The notes beneath the pieces are model-generated. The model made no database searches and was not told the origin of the DNA. It was given only the letters and a program-made list of their open reading frames with translations. From Halostagnicola sp. A-GB9-2 (lineage in GTDB: Archaea; Halobacteriota; Halobacteria; Halobacteriales; Natrialbaceae), in NCBI RefSeq assembly GCF_030068615.1, contig NZ_JASJOC010000009.1, positions 1 to 64,000 on the forward strand: 64,000 nucleotides of DNA, given 5' to 3'. The position numbers and the translations under genes are program-made. The stretch's first letter is position 1. Each line of letters begins with the position of its first letter. Below, one piece after another: positions 7,520-16,628 of the stretch.

Positions 7520-8701
7520 ATGGTCGAAACTCTTCTGCTGATTGGGATCGTCGCCTCGGTGTTCGTCGGAGTCAACATTGGTGGGTCATCGACCGGGATC
7601 ACGTGGGGACCGTCCGTCGGTGCCGGAATCGTCAAGAAGACAACTGCGGCGGCCGTCATGACCGTCTTCGTCTTTCTCGGCGGAATAACCGTCGGGCAAA
7701 ACGTGATGGAGACACTCAGTGAAGGCATTATTACGACCGATCTGACGCTGGCTGCGGGGGTTGCCGTCCTCTTCTTTATCGGATTGGGCATTCTCGTCGC
7801 CAACATCTTCGGTGTGCCCGTTCCGACATCGATGACGACCGTCGGTGCGATCGCGGGACTCGGATTGGCGACCGGGACCCTCAACTACGTGACCATGGCG
7901 GAGATCATCACCTGGTGGATCGTCACTCCGATCATCGGGTTCTGGGTCGGCGGGGTCATCGGGCGATATCTCTATCCGGCGGTCAATCAGCGGGTCGATA
8001 TCAAGAAATCCGAGGGCCCGCTCCTGATTCTTGACCGACAGGGAACGGTTCCGACGCCCGCGTTCGGTCCGAACACGACCTGGCGGGAACTCGGTACCAC
8101 GACAGTCGTCCTTATTATCGGGTGTTACATGGCGTTTAGCGCTGGGGCGAGCAACGTTCCGAACGCCGCTGCGCCGCTCGTCGGCGAAGCCGGGCTGGAA
8201 GTGACGAACGCAGTCATTATCGCGACGATTGCGATCGGTATCGGTGGGTTCACCATCGCTCGGCGAACGATGGATTCCGTCGGTGGTGAGCTGAGTGACA
8301 TTCCACTACTCGCAGCGCTTTTTGTCATGGTGACCGCGTCGTCGATCACGACCGCCCTTTCGTACATCGGCATCCCAATCAGCCTCGTGATGGCAACGGT
8401 GATGACGATCGTCGGCATCGGCTGGGGTCGGGCGACTCGGCCGATCACCTTCCGCGAAGCCGTCAGTCGCGACAGCGAGGGTGAGGACCGTGAAATCGAA
8501 TTGGGTGCGATCGTCACCGAAGAACAAAAAGACGAACCGACACCGCCGATCGGCGAGGCAGAAACCGAAGAAGTGCTTCACGGAAGTGATCTATTCAACC
8601 CACAGGCGGTGATCAAGTATGTCTCGATGTGGATCATCGGCCCGTCGATGTCGACGATACTGGCCTACGGGTTCTTTGTTCTCGTCCCAGGGGTCACCTG
8701 A
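7520..8701 (+). CDS. PiT-family inorganic phosphate transporter
   Basis: A 393-residue integral membrane protein of the PiT (Pho-4) family, cation-coupled low-affinity phosphate uptake. The two inverted PiT signatures are visible: GVNIGGSSTGITWGPSVGAG near residues 17-36 and GASNVPNAAAPLVGEAG near 210. About ten hydrophobic segments surround an acidic cytoplasmic loop (about 325-360, EGEDREIELGAIV...EAETEEVLHG), and a final helix closes the protein. It is followed after 40 bp by a universal stress protein, a common arrangement for haloarchaeal transporters. Confidence 0.9.
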   Translation: MVETLLLIGIVASVFVGVNIGGSSTGITWGPSVGAGIVKKTTAAAVMTVFVFLGGITVGQNVMETLSEGIITTDLTLAAGVAVLFFIGLGILVANIFGVPVPTSMTTVGAIAGLGLATGTLNYVTMAEIITWWIVTPIIGFWVGGVIGRYLYPAVNQRVDIKKSEGPLLILDRQGTVPTPAFGPNTTWRELGTTTVVLIIGCYMAFSAGASNVPNAAAPLVGEAGLEVTNAVIIATIAIGIGGFTIARRTMDSVGGELSDIPLLAALFVMVTASSITTALSYIGIPISLVMATVMTIVGIGWGRATRPITFREAVSRDSEGEDREIELGAIVTEEQKDEPTPPIGEAETEEVLHGSDLFNPQAVIKYVSMWIIGPSMSTILAYGFFVLVPGVT

Positions 8702-8741
8702 CGGAGGGAAACTTACGTCCCTGGTTGCTGTATCTCGAGAC

Positions 8742-9170
8742 ATGCTTTCGAGCATTCTCGTCCCGATGGACGACTCCGAACCGGCCGGTCACGCCCTAAA
8801 ATACGCGCTTGAAAACCACCCTGACGCCGAGGTCACCGTCCTCCACGTCGTCGGCGCCCCATCGATGATGATGGGCGACGCGGTGGGTCTCACGCTTGAA
8901 GACGACATCAGCGAGGCCGCCGCCGAACGCGCCGAACCCGTCTTCGATCGCGCTCGCGAGATCGCCGACGACCTGGACCGGGGGATCGAGACGATCGTCA
9001 GCGTGGGTCATCCGGCTCGGAACGTCCTCGATCGCGCCGACGATTACGACACGATTGTGATCGGGGCTCACGGTTCGGACCGGAGCCGCGCGTCGCACCG
9101 ATTTCTCGTCGGTAACGTCGCTGAGACGGTATCAAAGCGGTCGTCGGTGCCGGTAACGATCGTTCGCTGA
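8742..9170 (+). CDS. Universal stress protein (UspA family)
   Basis: 142 residues; the ATG at 8742 gives the canonical start MLSSILVPMDDSEPA. The nucleotide-binding signature G-x2-G-x9-G is present in GAHGSDRSRASHRFLVGNVA, so it is an ATP-binding-type Usp. It is 40 bp behind the phosphate permease and probably co-transcribed. By analogy with other transporter-linked Usp proteins it may tune the permease to cell energy state (inference). Confidence 0.92.
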   Translation: MLSSILVPMDDSEPAGHALKYALENHPDAEVTVLHVVGAPSMMMGDAVGLTLEDDISEAAAERAEPVFDRAREIADDLDRGIETIVSVGHPARNVLDRADDYDTIVIGAHGSDRSRASHRFLVGNVAETVSKRSSVPVTIVR

Positions 9171-9287
9171 GCTTCGGTCGGCCCGTACGGTTCGAAGCCG
9201 TCTTCGGCGGACTCTTCGATTCTCCAAAACCCGTTACGTATCCGAAAGAGAGCCGGACTTTTACCCCTCGCTCGCCTCCCATCCAAC

Positions 9288-9566
9288 ATGACAGATCGAA
9301 CTCGAGTGCACGTGTTCGTCTCCGGAACCGTCCAGGGCGTCTACTATCGGGCGACGACTCGAGACACGGCTCGAGACGCCGGGGTCGACGGTTGGGTGAA
9401 GAACTTGAAGGACGGGCGCGTCGAGGCGGTGTTCGAGGGCCCCGAGGACGCCGTCGCGTCGATGGTCGAGTGGTGTCACGAGGGAAGTCCTGCCGCGGAC
9501 GTCAGCGACGTGCAGGCCGAGTTCGAAGAACCCCAGGACGAAGACGGGTTCGAAATTCGGTACTAA
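9288..9566 (+). CDS. acyP: Acylphosphatase
   Basis: 92 residues, hydrolysing acyl phosphates. The family signature VSGTVQGVYYR gives the phosphate-binding arginine R21, and WVKNLKDGRVEAVFEG gives the catalytic asparagine N39. Length and fold pattern are standard. It is 15 bp ahead of the next gene and probably co-transcribed with it. Confidence 0.95.
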   Translation: MTDRTRVHVFVSGTVQGVYYRATTRDTARDAGVDGWVKNLKDGRVEAVFEGPEDAVASMVEWCHEGSPAADVSDVQAEFEEPQDEDGFEIRY

Positions 9567-9581
9567 CGCAACCGATCCACC

Positions 9582-10004
9582 ATGTCCGATTCAGAGCCGT
9601 CGTCGATCCGTTCGCTCGCCGTCGCCGCCGAGGACGTCCTCGACGCGGCGATCTACACTCGAGAAAATCCCGGCACCGCCGTCCTTCGAGCGACGCCGCC
9701 GTTTCACGGCCGGATGCGCGCCCGGCTACACGTGTTTCACGATCCGGAGGCTCGAGTGCCCGACGCGATTCACGTAGCGCCGGCCGATCTCCTCGAGGAC
9801 GAGGTTCTCGAGGCCTACCCCACATTCGGCGAGCAACTCGAGAAGACGGACGGGACCGATCCGGATCGGGTCGGGGAACGACGAGAACGGGAACTCAAAG
9901 CCTGGCGCGACCGCGCCGCGGACGCGATCTGCGAGTCGGTCACAGTCGAGGAGGGCCACGGCGAGGGCCGGAAACACCGCGTCGACGTGAAGCGACTCGG
10001 CTGA
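9582..10004 (+). CDS. Conserved haloarchaeal protein, unknown function
   Basis: 140 residues, no membrane segment and no signal peptide. It contains a hydrophobic core (TAVLRATPPFHGRMRARLHVF) followed by a charged helical half. The acylphosphatase stop is 15 bp upstream, so the two likely form an operon. I recognise it as a type of soluble haloarchaeal hypothetical protein but cannot assign a function. Confidence 0.7.
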   Translation: MSDSEPSSIRSLAVAAEDVLDAAIYTRENPGTAVLRATPPFHGRMRARLHVFHDPEARVPDAIHVAPADLLEDEVLEAYPTFGEQLEKTDGTDPDRVGERRERELKAWRDRAADAICESVTVEEGHGEGRKHRVDVKRLG

Positions 10005-10142
10005 GACTCACCGCTCGAGAACGGAGCCGCGATAGGCGGAGAAGACGGAACCCCCGTTCGACGGCGACACCTCCTCCGTCCCGTACTTTCACTTTCACCG
10101 TGGACGGATCGCTTTCACGTACTATCGCTCCAACTGACTGGT

Positions 10143-10337
10143 ATGAACCAACTCGTAAAGCAGTTCGACGACGAACCGAGCGACCGAGAATCGGTAGTGG
10201 ACTCCGACAGGCCGCGGATCGACGTCAGCGACCTGCAAGCGAAAGGCGTCGAGGAGTTCGTCCGGACGAACGTGAGCACGGATCGCGTCTCGCTCGAACA
10301 CCGCGGGTCGCACACCTATCTCGTCGTCGAAGAGTGA
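10143..10337 (+). CDS. Small haloarchaeal protein, unknown function
   Basis: 64 acidic residues ending in a short beta-like segment (DRVSLEHRGSHTYLVVEE). A CACTTTCACCGTGG-rich, promoter-like region precedes it. Composition and codon use match the neighbours. No motif or family is recognised. Confidence 0.6.
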   Translation: MNQLVKQFDDEPSDRESVVDSDRPRIDVSDLQAKGVEEFVRTNVSTDRVSLEHRGSHTYLVVEE

Positions 10338-10463
10338 TTCTCGCCGTCCGGAAGTCGCTGTCGCCGTCGAGAAGCAACTCTCGGATTCGCCGGGGGAACG
10401 TTCGTTCCGCGCTCGTTTCGGAAAACCGGTACGACTACCCTACCGCGCTCTCGAGTACCACGC

Positions 10464-11186
10464 ATGCGAATCGCACGGCTCGCGACTCCGGACGGACCGG
10501 TCGCTGGACGGTACGAAGACGGCGTGATACATGCAGACGACGGCGAGTACGAGGTGGGCATCGACGGCTCGTTGCTCCCGCCGTCTGTCCCCGACGTGCT
10601 GTACTGCGTCGGTCGGAATTACACGGCGACGCTCGAGCAGATGGCGTACGAACGCCCCGATGAACCGGACTTTTTCATCAAGCCACCGACGGCGTTGCTC
10701 GGCCACGAACAGCCGATTCCGTACCCCTCGTTTACCGACGAACTGACCTACGCGGGCGAGCTCGCGGCCGTCATCGACGTGCGCTGTCGGAACCTCGAGC
10801 CTTCGGAAGTCAACGATGTTGTCCGAGGCTATACGATCATGAACGATATGGACGCGCTCGACCAGGCCGGGCGCAGTGCACGCAAGGCGTTTGACAACTC
10901 CGGCCCGCTCGGACCATGGCTCGAGACTGATCTCGACCCGACGGGGATCGATATGTGGACGGACGTTGCGGGCGAACGTCGACAGGAAGCGAACACGGAA
11001 CTGATGCTGTTCGATCCGTACGAAATCATCTCGCATCTTTCCGAGCGCGTCACGTTCGAACCCGGCGATGTCGTCGCCTTTGGCAGTCCGGCGAATCCGG
11101 GGCTGGTCGAACCCGGCGATACCGTCGAGATAACCTACGAGGGAGTCGGCACGCTGCGGAACACCGTCGTGGACTCGAGTGAGTAG
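10464..11186 (+). CDS. Fumarylacetoacetate hydrolase (FAH) family protein
   Basis: 240 residues. The FAH core is seen as CVGRNYTATLEQMAYERP, FFIKPPTALLGHEQPIPYP, then LTYAGELAAVIDVRCRNL with the metal-binding Glu, and YTIMNDMDALDQ. Family members cleave C-C bonds of 2-oxo acids (fumarylpyruvate, 2-hydroxyhepta-dienedioate) or decarboxylate oxaloacetate using Mg. The exact substrate cannot be told; no aromatic-degradation genes are adjacent. The GPLGPW segment and the C-terminal GDTVEITYEGVGTLRNTV match the family. Confidence 0.88.
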   Translation: MRIARLATPDGPVAGRYEDGVIHADDGEYEVGIDGSLLPPSVPDVLYCVGRNYTATLEQMAYERPDEPDFFIKPPTALLGHEQPIPYPSFTDELTYAGELAAVIDVRCRNLEPSEVNDVVRGYTIMNDMDALDQAGRSARKAFDNSGPLGPWLETDLDPTGIDMWTDVAGERRQEANTELMLFDPYEIISHLSERVTFEPGDVVAFGSPANPGLVEPGDTVEITYEGVGTLRNTVVDSSE

Positions 11187-11319
11187 CTAACTTCGGCGTG
11201 CGCGAGCGTAGCTCGTGTACTCCTCGGACAGCTCACTCCTCGGACAACCCGATTCCAGCGCTGCTAAGTGACAGCTGGTCTCGTTTTCCTCCGTTGTCCG
11301 CCGGAGCAGCCGATACGGA

Positions 11320-11754
11320 TTAGGGCGACAGATTCGAGCCGGAACCGACGCTCGAGGAAAGGAACTGTTGGGTCTCGAGTCCCGTCTGGTACCGTTGGAC
11401 GATCTCTGACTGGTGGTTCGGACAGGCCATAAGCATGATTGCGCCGTCCTGAACCGGGATGAGAGGCCGAGCCGAGCTGTGGGGTGCGAGCCGACAGCCA
11501 GGACAACTGATCCCGCCGGCGGGATGGTGATCCAGGAGATCGGCCGTGTCCTCGCTCGTCAGCCCGCAGACCGAACTGAACCGCTCTACGTGCTCCGCAC
11601 AGCCGATCGCGGGGATCGTAAGCTGATCCAGAAGCAGAAACGAAACGGCCTGCCGGCTCTCGGATTCGAAAGCGGCCCGACACGCCTCACAGTGGACGGC
11701 TGGACGGCCCTCGGAAGACTCCGGGGGTGCTCGAATTCTGCTGGAGACATTCAT
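11320..11754 (-). CDS. Cysteine-rich conserved haloarchaeal protein
   Basis: 144 residues from the ATG at 11754. It has several metal-ligand-like pairs: HCEAC, GCAEH, SCPGC and ACPNH. They suggest one or two zinc sites built from Cys and His. A middle segment (LTIPAIGCAEHVERFSSVCGL) looks structured, and the ends are low in complexity. It is divergent from the YkgJ-type gene, with a 200-bp gap. No function is known. Confidence 0.6.
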   Translation of the reverse strand: MNVSSRIRAPPESSEGRPAVHCEACRAAFESESRQAVSFLLLDQLTIPAIGCAEHVERFSSVCGLTSEDTADLLDHHPAGGISCPGCRLAPHSSARPLIPVQDGAIMLMACPNHQSEIVQRYQTGLETQQFLSSSVGSGSNLSP

Positions 11755-11957
11755 GATATCGACGGATTGCCAGACGGGCAAGTCATGGGATTGCAGCAGG
11801 TCGGGCGAGATCGAACGGTGCCCGCTCTCGGCCCTCTCCGGTTCGTCCTAGTTCTGCACGAATACCGTCCGATCGAGCGAACCTGTCGCGAACTCTCTCG
11901 CTCGAGTCCCGAAGACGTGGAGAAAGGCACTTCCGAACGCACCTCATTTCCTCGAGT

Positions 11958-12491
11958 GTGAGTACCGACACGTCGAACGAGCGAGGAACCGGCCCGCAAC
12001 GAATCGAGGTCTACGACGGTCGAGAGGCGATCGTTGAGTTCGATCCCGACCTCACGTTCGAGTGTGTCGAGGACTGTACCTGGTGTTGTCACCACGGCGT
12101 CTTGCTCTACGACCGAGATTTGATCGAGCTCGCCGCTCGAGCGAACCTCTCGGAGACGACGACCGACTTTCGGGGCGAGAAGTTCGTCACTCGCGAGCAA
12201 AAAGATCGCGAGGAACACGTCGACGAGGACGGCAACGCCTGTGCGTTCCTCCGGGAGGACGGCCTCTGTTCGCTCCACCTCGAGGAGGACTGGAAACCCA
12301 CGCGCTGTTCGGTCTTTCCGCTGGGCGTCTGGCTCGAGGACGGCGACCTCCACGTCGACATCCGCGATTCGGCACACGACCACTGCGAGGGGTTAAACGT
12401 CAGCGACCGGCGCGTTATCGAGAATCTCGAGGCGTTTCTTCCGGAAGTGTTGTGGGACCTCGAGAACCCGGATTCCGAACGAGTCCTGTGA
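11958..12491 (+). CDS. YkgJ-family cysteine-cluster protein
   Basis: 177 residues from a GTG start at 11958. The signature cysteines are CVEDCTWCCHHG near residues 36-47, CAFLREDGLCSLH and PTRCSVFPLGVW, the conserved pattern of the YkgJ (zinc/iron-chelating) family, thought to bind Zn or an Fe-S cluster. The biochemical role is unknown. The start may alternatively be the overlapping GTG two bases earlier; the chosen frame gives MSTDTSNERG. Confidence 0.85.
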   Translation: MSTDTSNERGTGPQRIEVYDGREAIVEFDPDLTFECVEDCTWCCHHGVLLYDRDLIELAARANLSETTTDFRGEKFVTREQKDREEHVDEDGNACAFLREDGLCSLHLEEDWKPTRCSVFPLGVWLEDGDLHVDIRDSAHDHCEGLNVSDRRVIENLEAFLPEVLWDLENPDSERVL

Positions 12492-12553
12492 TCGACGGCG
12501 GTGTGTCTCGCGAATTAGTCCCTTTTGATCGGCTCAGACCTTGTGTAATTGTT

Positions 12554-12596
12554 CATAACGTACTTGGCAGTTCCCGTGGTACGTGATACCGTTATG
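12554..12596 (+). promoter_or_regulatory. Nested inverted repeats covering the start of the alcohol dehydrogenase gene
   Basis: CATAACG (12554-12560) pairs with CGTTATG (12590-12596, containing the start codon), and inside it ACGTAC (12558-12563) pairs with GTACGT (12579-12584). The element could be an operator, or an RNA hairpin that hides the start codon. Confidence 0.45.
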
Positions 12597-13706
12597 CAGA
12601 TTGATGCAGCAGTCGTTAACGAAGAAGGGGGCGCATTCGATATCGAGGGTGTCGAACTCGAGGAGCCACAGGACAACGAAGTGCTGGTTCGGATCGTCGG
12701 CGCCGGCGTCTGCCACACGGATCTGATCGTTAGGGATCAGCTGTATCCGACGCCGTTGCCGGCGGTACTCGGCCACGAAGGGTCCGGCGTGGTCGAGTCG
12801 GTCGGGGACGGCGTCGCGGCCGTCGAGCCGGGAGACCGAGTCGTCCTGAGCTTCGATTACGACGAGGAGTGTTCCAGCTGTCGCGACGGCCACCCGGCTT
12901 ACTGCGAGGACTTCTTCGCCCACAACTTCGGCGGCGCACGACCCGAAGACGGAACGTCGCCGCTCTCTCAGGACGGCGAGACCGTGAGCGGGCGCTTTTT
13001 CGGACAGTCGTCGTTCGCGACGCACGCGATCGCGACCGAACGGAACGTCGTTCCCGTCGAGGACGACGTTCCGCTCGAGTTGCTCGGGCCGCTCGGCTGC
13101 GGGATCCAGACCGGTGCGGGTGCGGTCATCAACTCCCTGGCACCCGAAACCGGCTCTTCGATCGCCATCTTCGGTGCGGGTTCGGTCGGCCTCTCGGCGG
13201 TGATGGCCGCGGAGATCGAGGGCTGTACGGACATCGTCTCGGTCGAATTGAAGGACAACCGTCGCGAGTTGGCCGCGGATCTCGGCGCGACTGAAACCGT
13301 CGATCCGGCGTCGGTCGACGACGCAGTCAAAGCGGTACGCGAACTGACCGACGGTGGAGTCGATTACGCGCTCGAGACGACCGGCGTTCCCGAGGTGGCC
13401 GAACAGACGATCGCCGCGCTCACCCAGCGGGGGACTGTGGGAATCGTCGGTGCCCCGGCGCTCGGGACCGAGGCGAGCTTCGACGTCAACGATCTCATCC
13501 TTAACGGGCGATCGATTACCGGAATCGTCGAGGGCGATTCGAACCCGAAGCAGTTTATTCCCGACCTCATCGAACTTTACCGCCAGGGGAAGTTCCCGTT
13601 CGACGAACTCGTTACCTATTACGAGTTCGACGAGATCGAAGAGGCGGTTGAGGCTTCGGAGAACGGGGAGACGATCAAGCCGGTACTTCGTGTCGGTGAG
13701 ACATAA
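12594..13706 (+). CDS. Zinc-dependent alcohol dehydrogenase (aryl-alcohol dehydrogenase-like)
   Basis: 370-residue MDR-family NAD(P)-dependent alcohol dehydrogenase. Catalytic zinc ligands are C40 (GVCHTD) and H61-E62 (GHEGSG). The Rossmann motif is FGAGSVGLS. Overall similarity is to the benzyl/aryl-alcohol dehydrogenase branch (VRDQLYPTPLPAVLGHEGSGVVESVG). The structural-zinc lobe reads D-x2-C-x2-C-x7-C, so the first of the usual four cysteines is Asp. The ATG at 12594 is preferred to 12549, which adds unrelated residues. It is monocistronic; the substrate is unknown. Confidence 0.9.
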   Translation: MQIDAAVVNEEGGAFDIEGVELEEPQDNEVLVRIVGAGVCHTDLIVRDQLYPTPLPAVLGHEGSGVVESVGDGVAAVEPGDRVVLSFDYDEECSSCRDGHPAYCEDFFAHNFGGARPEDGTSPLSQDGETVSGRFFGQSSFATHAIATERNVVPVEDDVPLELLGPLGCGIQTGAGAVINSLAPETGSSIAIFGAGSVGLSAVMAAEIEGCTDIVSVELKDNRRELAADLGATETVDPASVDDAVKAVRELTDGGVDYALETTGVPEVAEQTIAALTQRGTVGIVGAPALGTEASFDVNDLILNGRSITGIVEGDSNPKQFIPDLIELYRQGKFPFDELVTYYEFDEIEEAVEASENGETIKPVLRVGET

Positions 13707-13847
13707 TATAAAAATTGTTAACTTCTTGTTTTAGCTCGAAACAACTCTGTACTGACTATCTCGACGAGCTGGGAAATTGTGTGGTGGTGAGTGTCACGAT
13801 AACGTGCGACTCAAATGATTTAACTGTCGGCCGACCGTATCGCTAGT

Positions 13848-14132
13848 GTGACTGAAGATACAGGGCGGCGGAACCTCCGCATGCCTAACAACGATGAGGT
13901 GTTCGCTGTCGTTACCGAACATCTCGGTGGAAACCACGTCCGGCTTCGCTGCCAGGATGGTGAAGAGCGTCTCGGCCGGATCCCTGGCCGCATGAAGTAC
14001 CGGACCTGGATTAACGAGGACGATATCGTCGTCGCGGAACCGTGGGACTGGCAGGACGAGAAGGCGACCATCGAATGGCGTTACTCCGGACAGGACGCCG
14101 ATCAGCTCCGTCGCGAAGGCCACATCGACTAA
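13848..14132 (+). CDS. eif1a: Translation initiation factor eIF-1A
   Basis: 94 residues, GTG start. An S1/OB-fold protein of the 30S initiation complex that helps position initiator tRNA. The core [35 protein letters not shown] and [21 protein letters not shown] is diagnostic. Length is usual for haloarchaea. Monocistronic. Confidence 0.97.
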   Translation: MTEDTGRRNLRMPNNDEVFAVVTEHLGGNHVRLRCQDGEERLGRIPGRMKYRTWINEDDIVVAEPWDWQDEKATIEWRYSGQDADQLRREGHID

Positions 14133-14610
14133 TCGATTTATTGCGTCCGTGGTCACACACGGAAGCTTCTTAGCCTCGAGAGACCTCTATCTCCCTCCTT
14201 CGATTCGCCGTTTGCTTTCTGGATCTGCCTCGACCGACAGTCGAATAGCTGTGTGCATGATATTGTCTCCCACAGGTTTATATAGGAGCCGCCCATACGT
14301 AGATATACCGCCGGTCGATAGCAAGTCCGGTGACAGACGTGCAGTGTGTCGCATGTTGAATACCGAACATACCGACACGGGTCGCGCATCCTCGTGGGAG
14401 TAGAGACGTGGCGAGGACTTGAGCTTCCTATTCGCGCGACCCTCTTTTCGATTTCTTGGGTGTCCGTTGACGCGCTACTGGTTGATATCGACGGGTAGTC
14501 CGTTCCGTCGGCGAGCGGCCGTCGGTTGGCTCTTGCGTCATATAATTGTCTCTTGAGCCACGGTATCGCGAACCCGGAACCGTTATTCGACGAGCTACTG
14601 CTTTCCGTAT
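14133..14610 (+). other. Gene-free stretch with an orphan TATA box; possible ncRNA
   Basis: No credible protein-coding frame. A clear TATA-like TTTATATA at 14277-14284 would start a transcript near 14305-14310, yet the next ORF begins 300 bp later. The predicted transcript contains CCGG/CCGG-type pairing near 14312-14331. It may encode a small RNA or a long leader; the evidence is only the promoter-like box and the absence of an ORF. Confidence 0.35.
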
Positions 14611-14958
14611 ATGGCAGACGATATTTCGCTGGACGGCCGAACGCTCGCCGGCGTCGCGAACGACGACGAGGGAGAAGTCGGCGCGGATACGCGCTTTCAC
14701 TTTGAGCAAACGGGAGACCGGATTTACGCGAGCTATTCGGGAGGAGCGGTCGTGGACGGTCACCTGGTCGGGACGTTCGACGGGGATCAGTGGGATATCC
14801 GATACGCGCAGATCAATGCGGACGGCGAGACGGCGACCGGCCACTCGGTCGGCGACGTCGAACTGCTCGAGGACGGGCGCATCAGAGTCGAAGACGAGTG
14901 GAAGTGGGAATCAAAGCCCGGCAGTGGAGAGTCGGTCCTCGAAGAAGTGCTCGAGTGA
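14611..14958 (+). CDS. Conserved hypothetical protein, beta-rich lipocalin-like family
   Basis: 115 residues of a widespread small family (pattern LDGRTLAGVANDDEGEVGADTRFHFEQTGDRIYASYSGG, then DIRYAQINADGETATGHS, ending DEWKWESKPGSGESVLEE). It has been labelled n-acetylglutamate synthase in some bacterial genomes, but nothing in it resembles a GNAT enzyme and I consider that label wrong. Alternating hydrophobic strands suggest a small beta barrel. A promoter-like region precedes the ATG. Confidence 0.75.
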   Translation: MADDISLDGRTLAGVANDDEGEVGADTRFHFEQTGDRIYASYSGGAVVDGHLVGTFDGDQWDIRYAQINADGETATGHSVGDVELLEDGRIRVEDEWKWESKPGSGESVLEEVLE

Positions 14959-15057
14959 CGGCGCCGACGGGTCACCGCGACTCTCCGGTGTTTCGTTCAG
15001 GAAACCCTACGTATGTGTGACCTACCCTTATCAACCAGTCTATACTATCTATTCCCA

Positions 15058-16596
15058 ATGAACCCGTTGGCTGGCGAGTCCGTGGTCGTCGTCGGTGGTG
15101 GTGTCGGCGGGCTGTCGACGGCCTGTTACCTCGCGGATGCAGGGGCCGATGTCCGCGTTCTCGAGAAGAACGAACAGTTCGGCGGCCGGGCGTCGGTGCT
15201 CGAAAAAGACGGCTTCCGGTTCGATATGGGTCCGTCGTGGTACCTGATGCCCGACGTCTTCGAGCGCTTTTTCGGGAAGTTCGATCGAACGCCGACGGAC
15301 TACTACGAACTCACCCACCTCGATCCGCATTATCGGATCTTCTTCAAGGACGGCAACGAGGTGGACATCACGCCGGAGCTTGCAGAGACGAAAGCACTCT
15401 TCGAATCCTACGAGGACGGCGCGGGCGAGGCGTTAGAACGCTACCTCGAGAAATCTCGAGAGAACTACGAGGTCGGGATGAAACACTTCGTCTACAAAGA
15501 CCGAACGCGCTTGCGGGACTACCTCGACCTCGACGTCGCCCGGCAGGCCCGCGGGCTCTCCCTGTTGGGGACGATGCAAGGGCACGTCGAGGACTACTTC
15601 GACCATCCGAAGCTCCAGCAGATCATGCAGTACACGCTGGTGTTTCTCGGCGGCTCTCCGAACAATACCCCCGCGCTGTACAACCTGATGAGTCACGTCG
15701 ATTTCAACCTCGGCGTCTGGTACCCCGAAAACGGGCTCGGCGGGGTGATGGACGGGCTCGTCGAACTCGGTCGGGAACTCGGCGTCACCTACGAAACGAA
15801 TCGCCCAGTAACAGCGATCAAGGGACGCCGCGGCGCGTTTCTGGTCGAGGCTGAGCCGCAGGGAACGGAATCGAACTCGGTCGCCGAGACACTCGAGGCA
15901 GATGGCACACCCGGCACGTTCGAGGCGGATCTCGTGGTGAGCAACGCGGATTACGCACACACCGAACGGGAACTGCTCACGGCCGAACAGCGGGGGTACG
16001 ACGCCAACTACTGGGAGTCCCGAACGTACGCGCCCTCCGCGTTCTTGCTCTATCTCGGTGTCGAGGGTGACATCGACGAACTCGCCCACCACACGCTGGT
16101 CCTCCCGACGGACTGGGACCAGCACTTCGAGCAGATTTTCGACGACCCGGCCTGGCCCGACGATCCCGCCTACTACTGCTGTGTCCCCTCGGAAACGGAC
16201 GACGATGTTGCCCCCGACGGCCACAGCGCCCTGTTCGTCCTCGTTCCGATCGCTCCGGGCCTCGAGGACACGCCCGAACGACGCGACCAGTACCGCGAGC
16301 AGGTGCTCGAGGATATCGCGGCGAACACGGGCGAAGAGCTCCGCGATCGGATCGTCCTCGAGGAACGGTTCAGCGTCGAGGATTTCGCGGACAGGTACAA
16401 TAGCTATCGAGGAACGGCACTCGGGATGGCACACACGCTCCGTCAGACGGCGCTCTTTCGGCCGCCCCATCGGTCGAAAGCCGTCGACGGTCTCTATTTC
16501 ACCGGCTCGTACACGACGCCCGGAATCGGCGTCCCGATGTGTCTCATCAGCGGCGAGTTGACGGCTGAGGCGGTACTCGAGGACTACGGCCGATAG
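15058..16596 (+). CDS. crtD: Carotenoid 3,4-desaturase (CrtI family)
   Basis: 512-residue FAD-dependent carotenoid desaturase. The N-terminal dinucleotide fold is VVVVGGGVGGLSTACYLADAG, followed by the GGRASV substrate motif, and the C-terminal family motif is GLYFTGSYTTPGIGVPMCLISGELTAE. The family includes phytoene desaturase CrtI, but the immediate neighbours are LyeJ and CruF, the arrangement in which this gene is CrtD of bacterioruberin synthesis (established in Haloarcula japonica). It introduces the 3,4 double bonds into the C45/C50 intermediates. The start at 15058 is preferred to 15013 because family members begin just before the GxGxxG strand. Confidence 0.88.
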   Translation: MNPLAGESVVVVGGGVGGLSTACYLADAGADVRVLEKNEQFGGRASVLEKDGFRFDMGPSWYLMPDVFERFFGKFDRTPTDYYELTHLDPHYRIFFKDGNEVDITPELAETKALFESYEDGAGEALERYLEKSRENYEVGMKHFVYKDRTRLRDYLDLDVARQARGLSLLGTMQGHVEDYFDHPKLQQIMQYTLVFLGGSPNNTPALYNLMSHVDFNLGVWYPENGLGGVMDGLVELGRELGVTYETNRPVTAIKGRRGAFLVEAEPQGTESNSVAETLEADGTPGTFEADLVVSNADYAHTERELLTAEQRGYDANYWESRTYAPSAFLLYLGVEGDIDELAHHTLVLPTDWDQHFEQIFDDPAWPDDPAYYCCVPSETDDDVAPDGHSALFVLVPIAPGLEDTPERRDQYREQVLEDIAANTGEELRDRIVLEERFSVEDFADRYNSYRGTALGMAHTLRQTALFRPPHRSKAVDGLYFTGSYTTPGIGVPMCLISGELTAEAVLEDYGR

Positions 16597-16628
16597 CCCA
16601 GTCGAACGGGCATCGACGCTCATCGAAT

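Noticed and set aside
14611-14958. N-acetylglutamate synthase as the function of the 115-residue protein
   Set aside because: The label circulates for this family, but no GNAT or acetyl-CoA-binding motif is visible.
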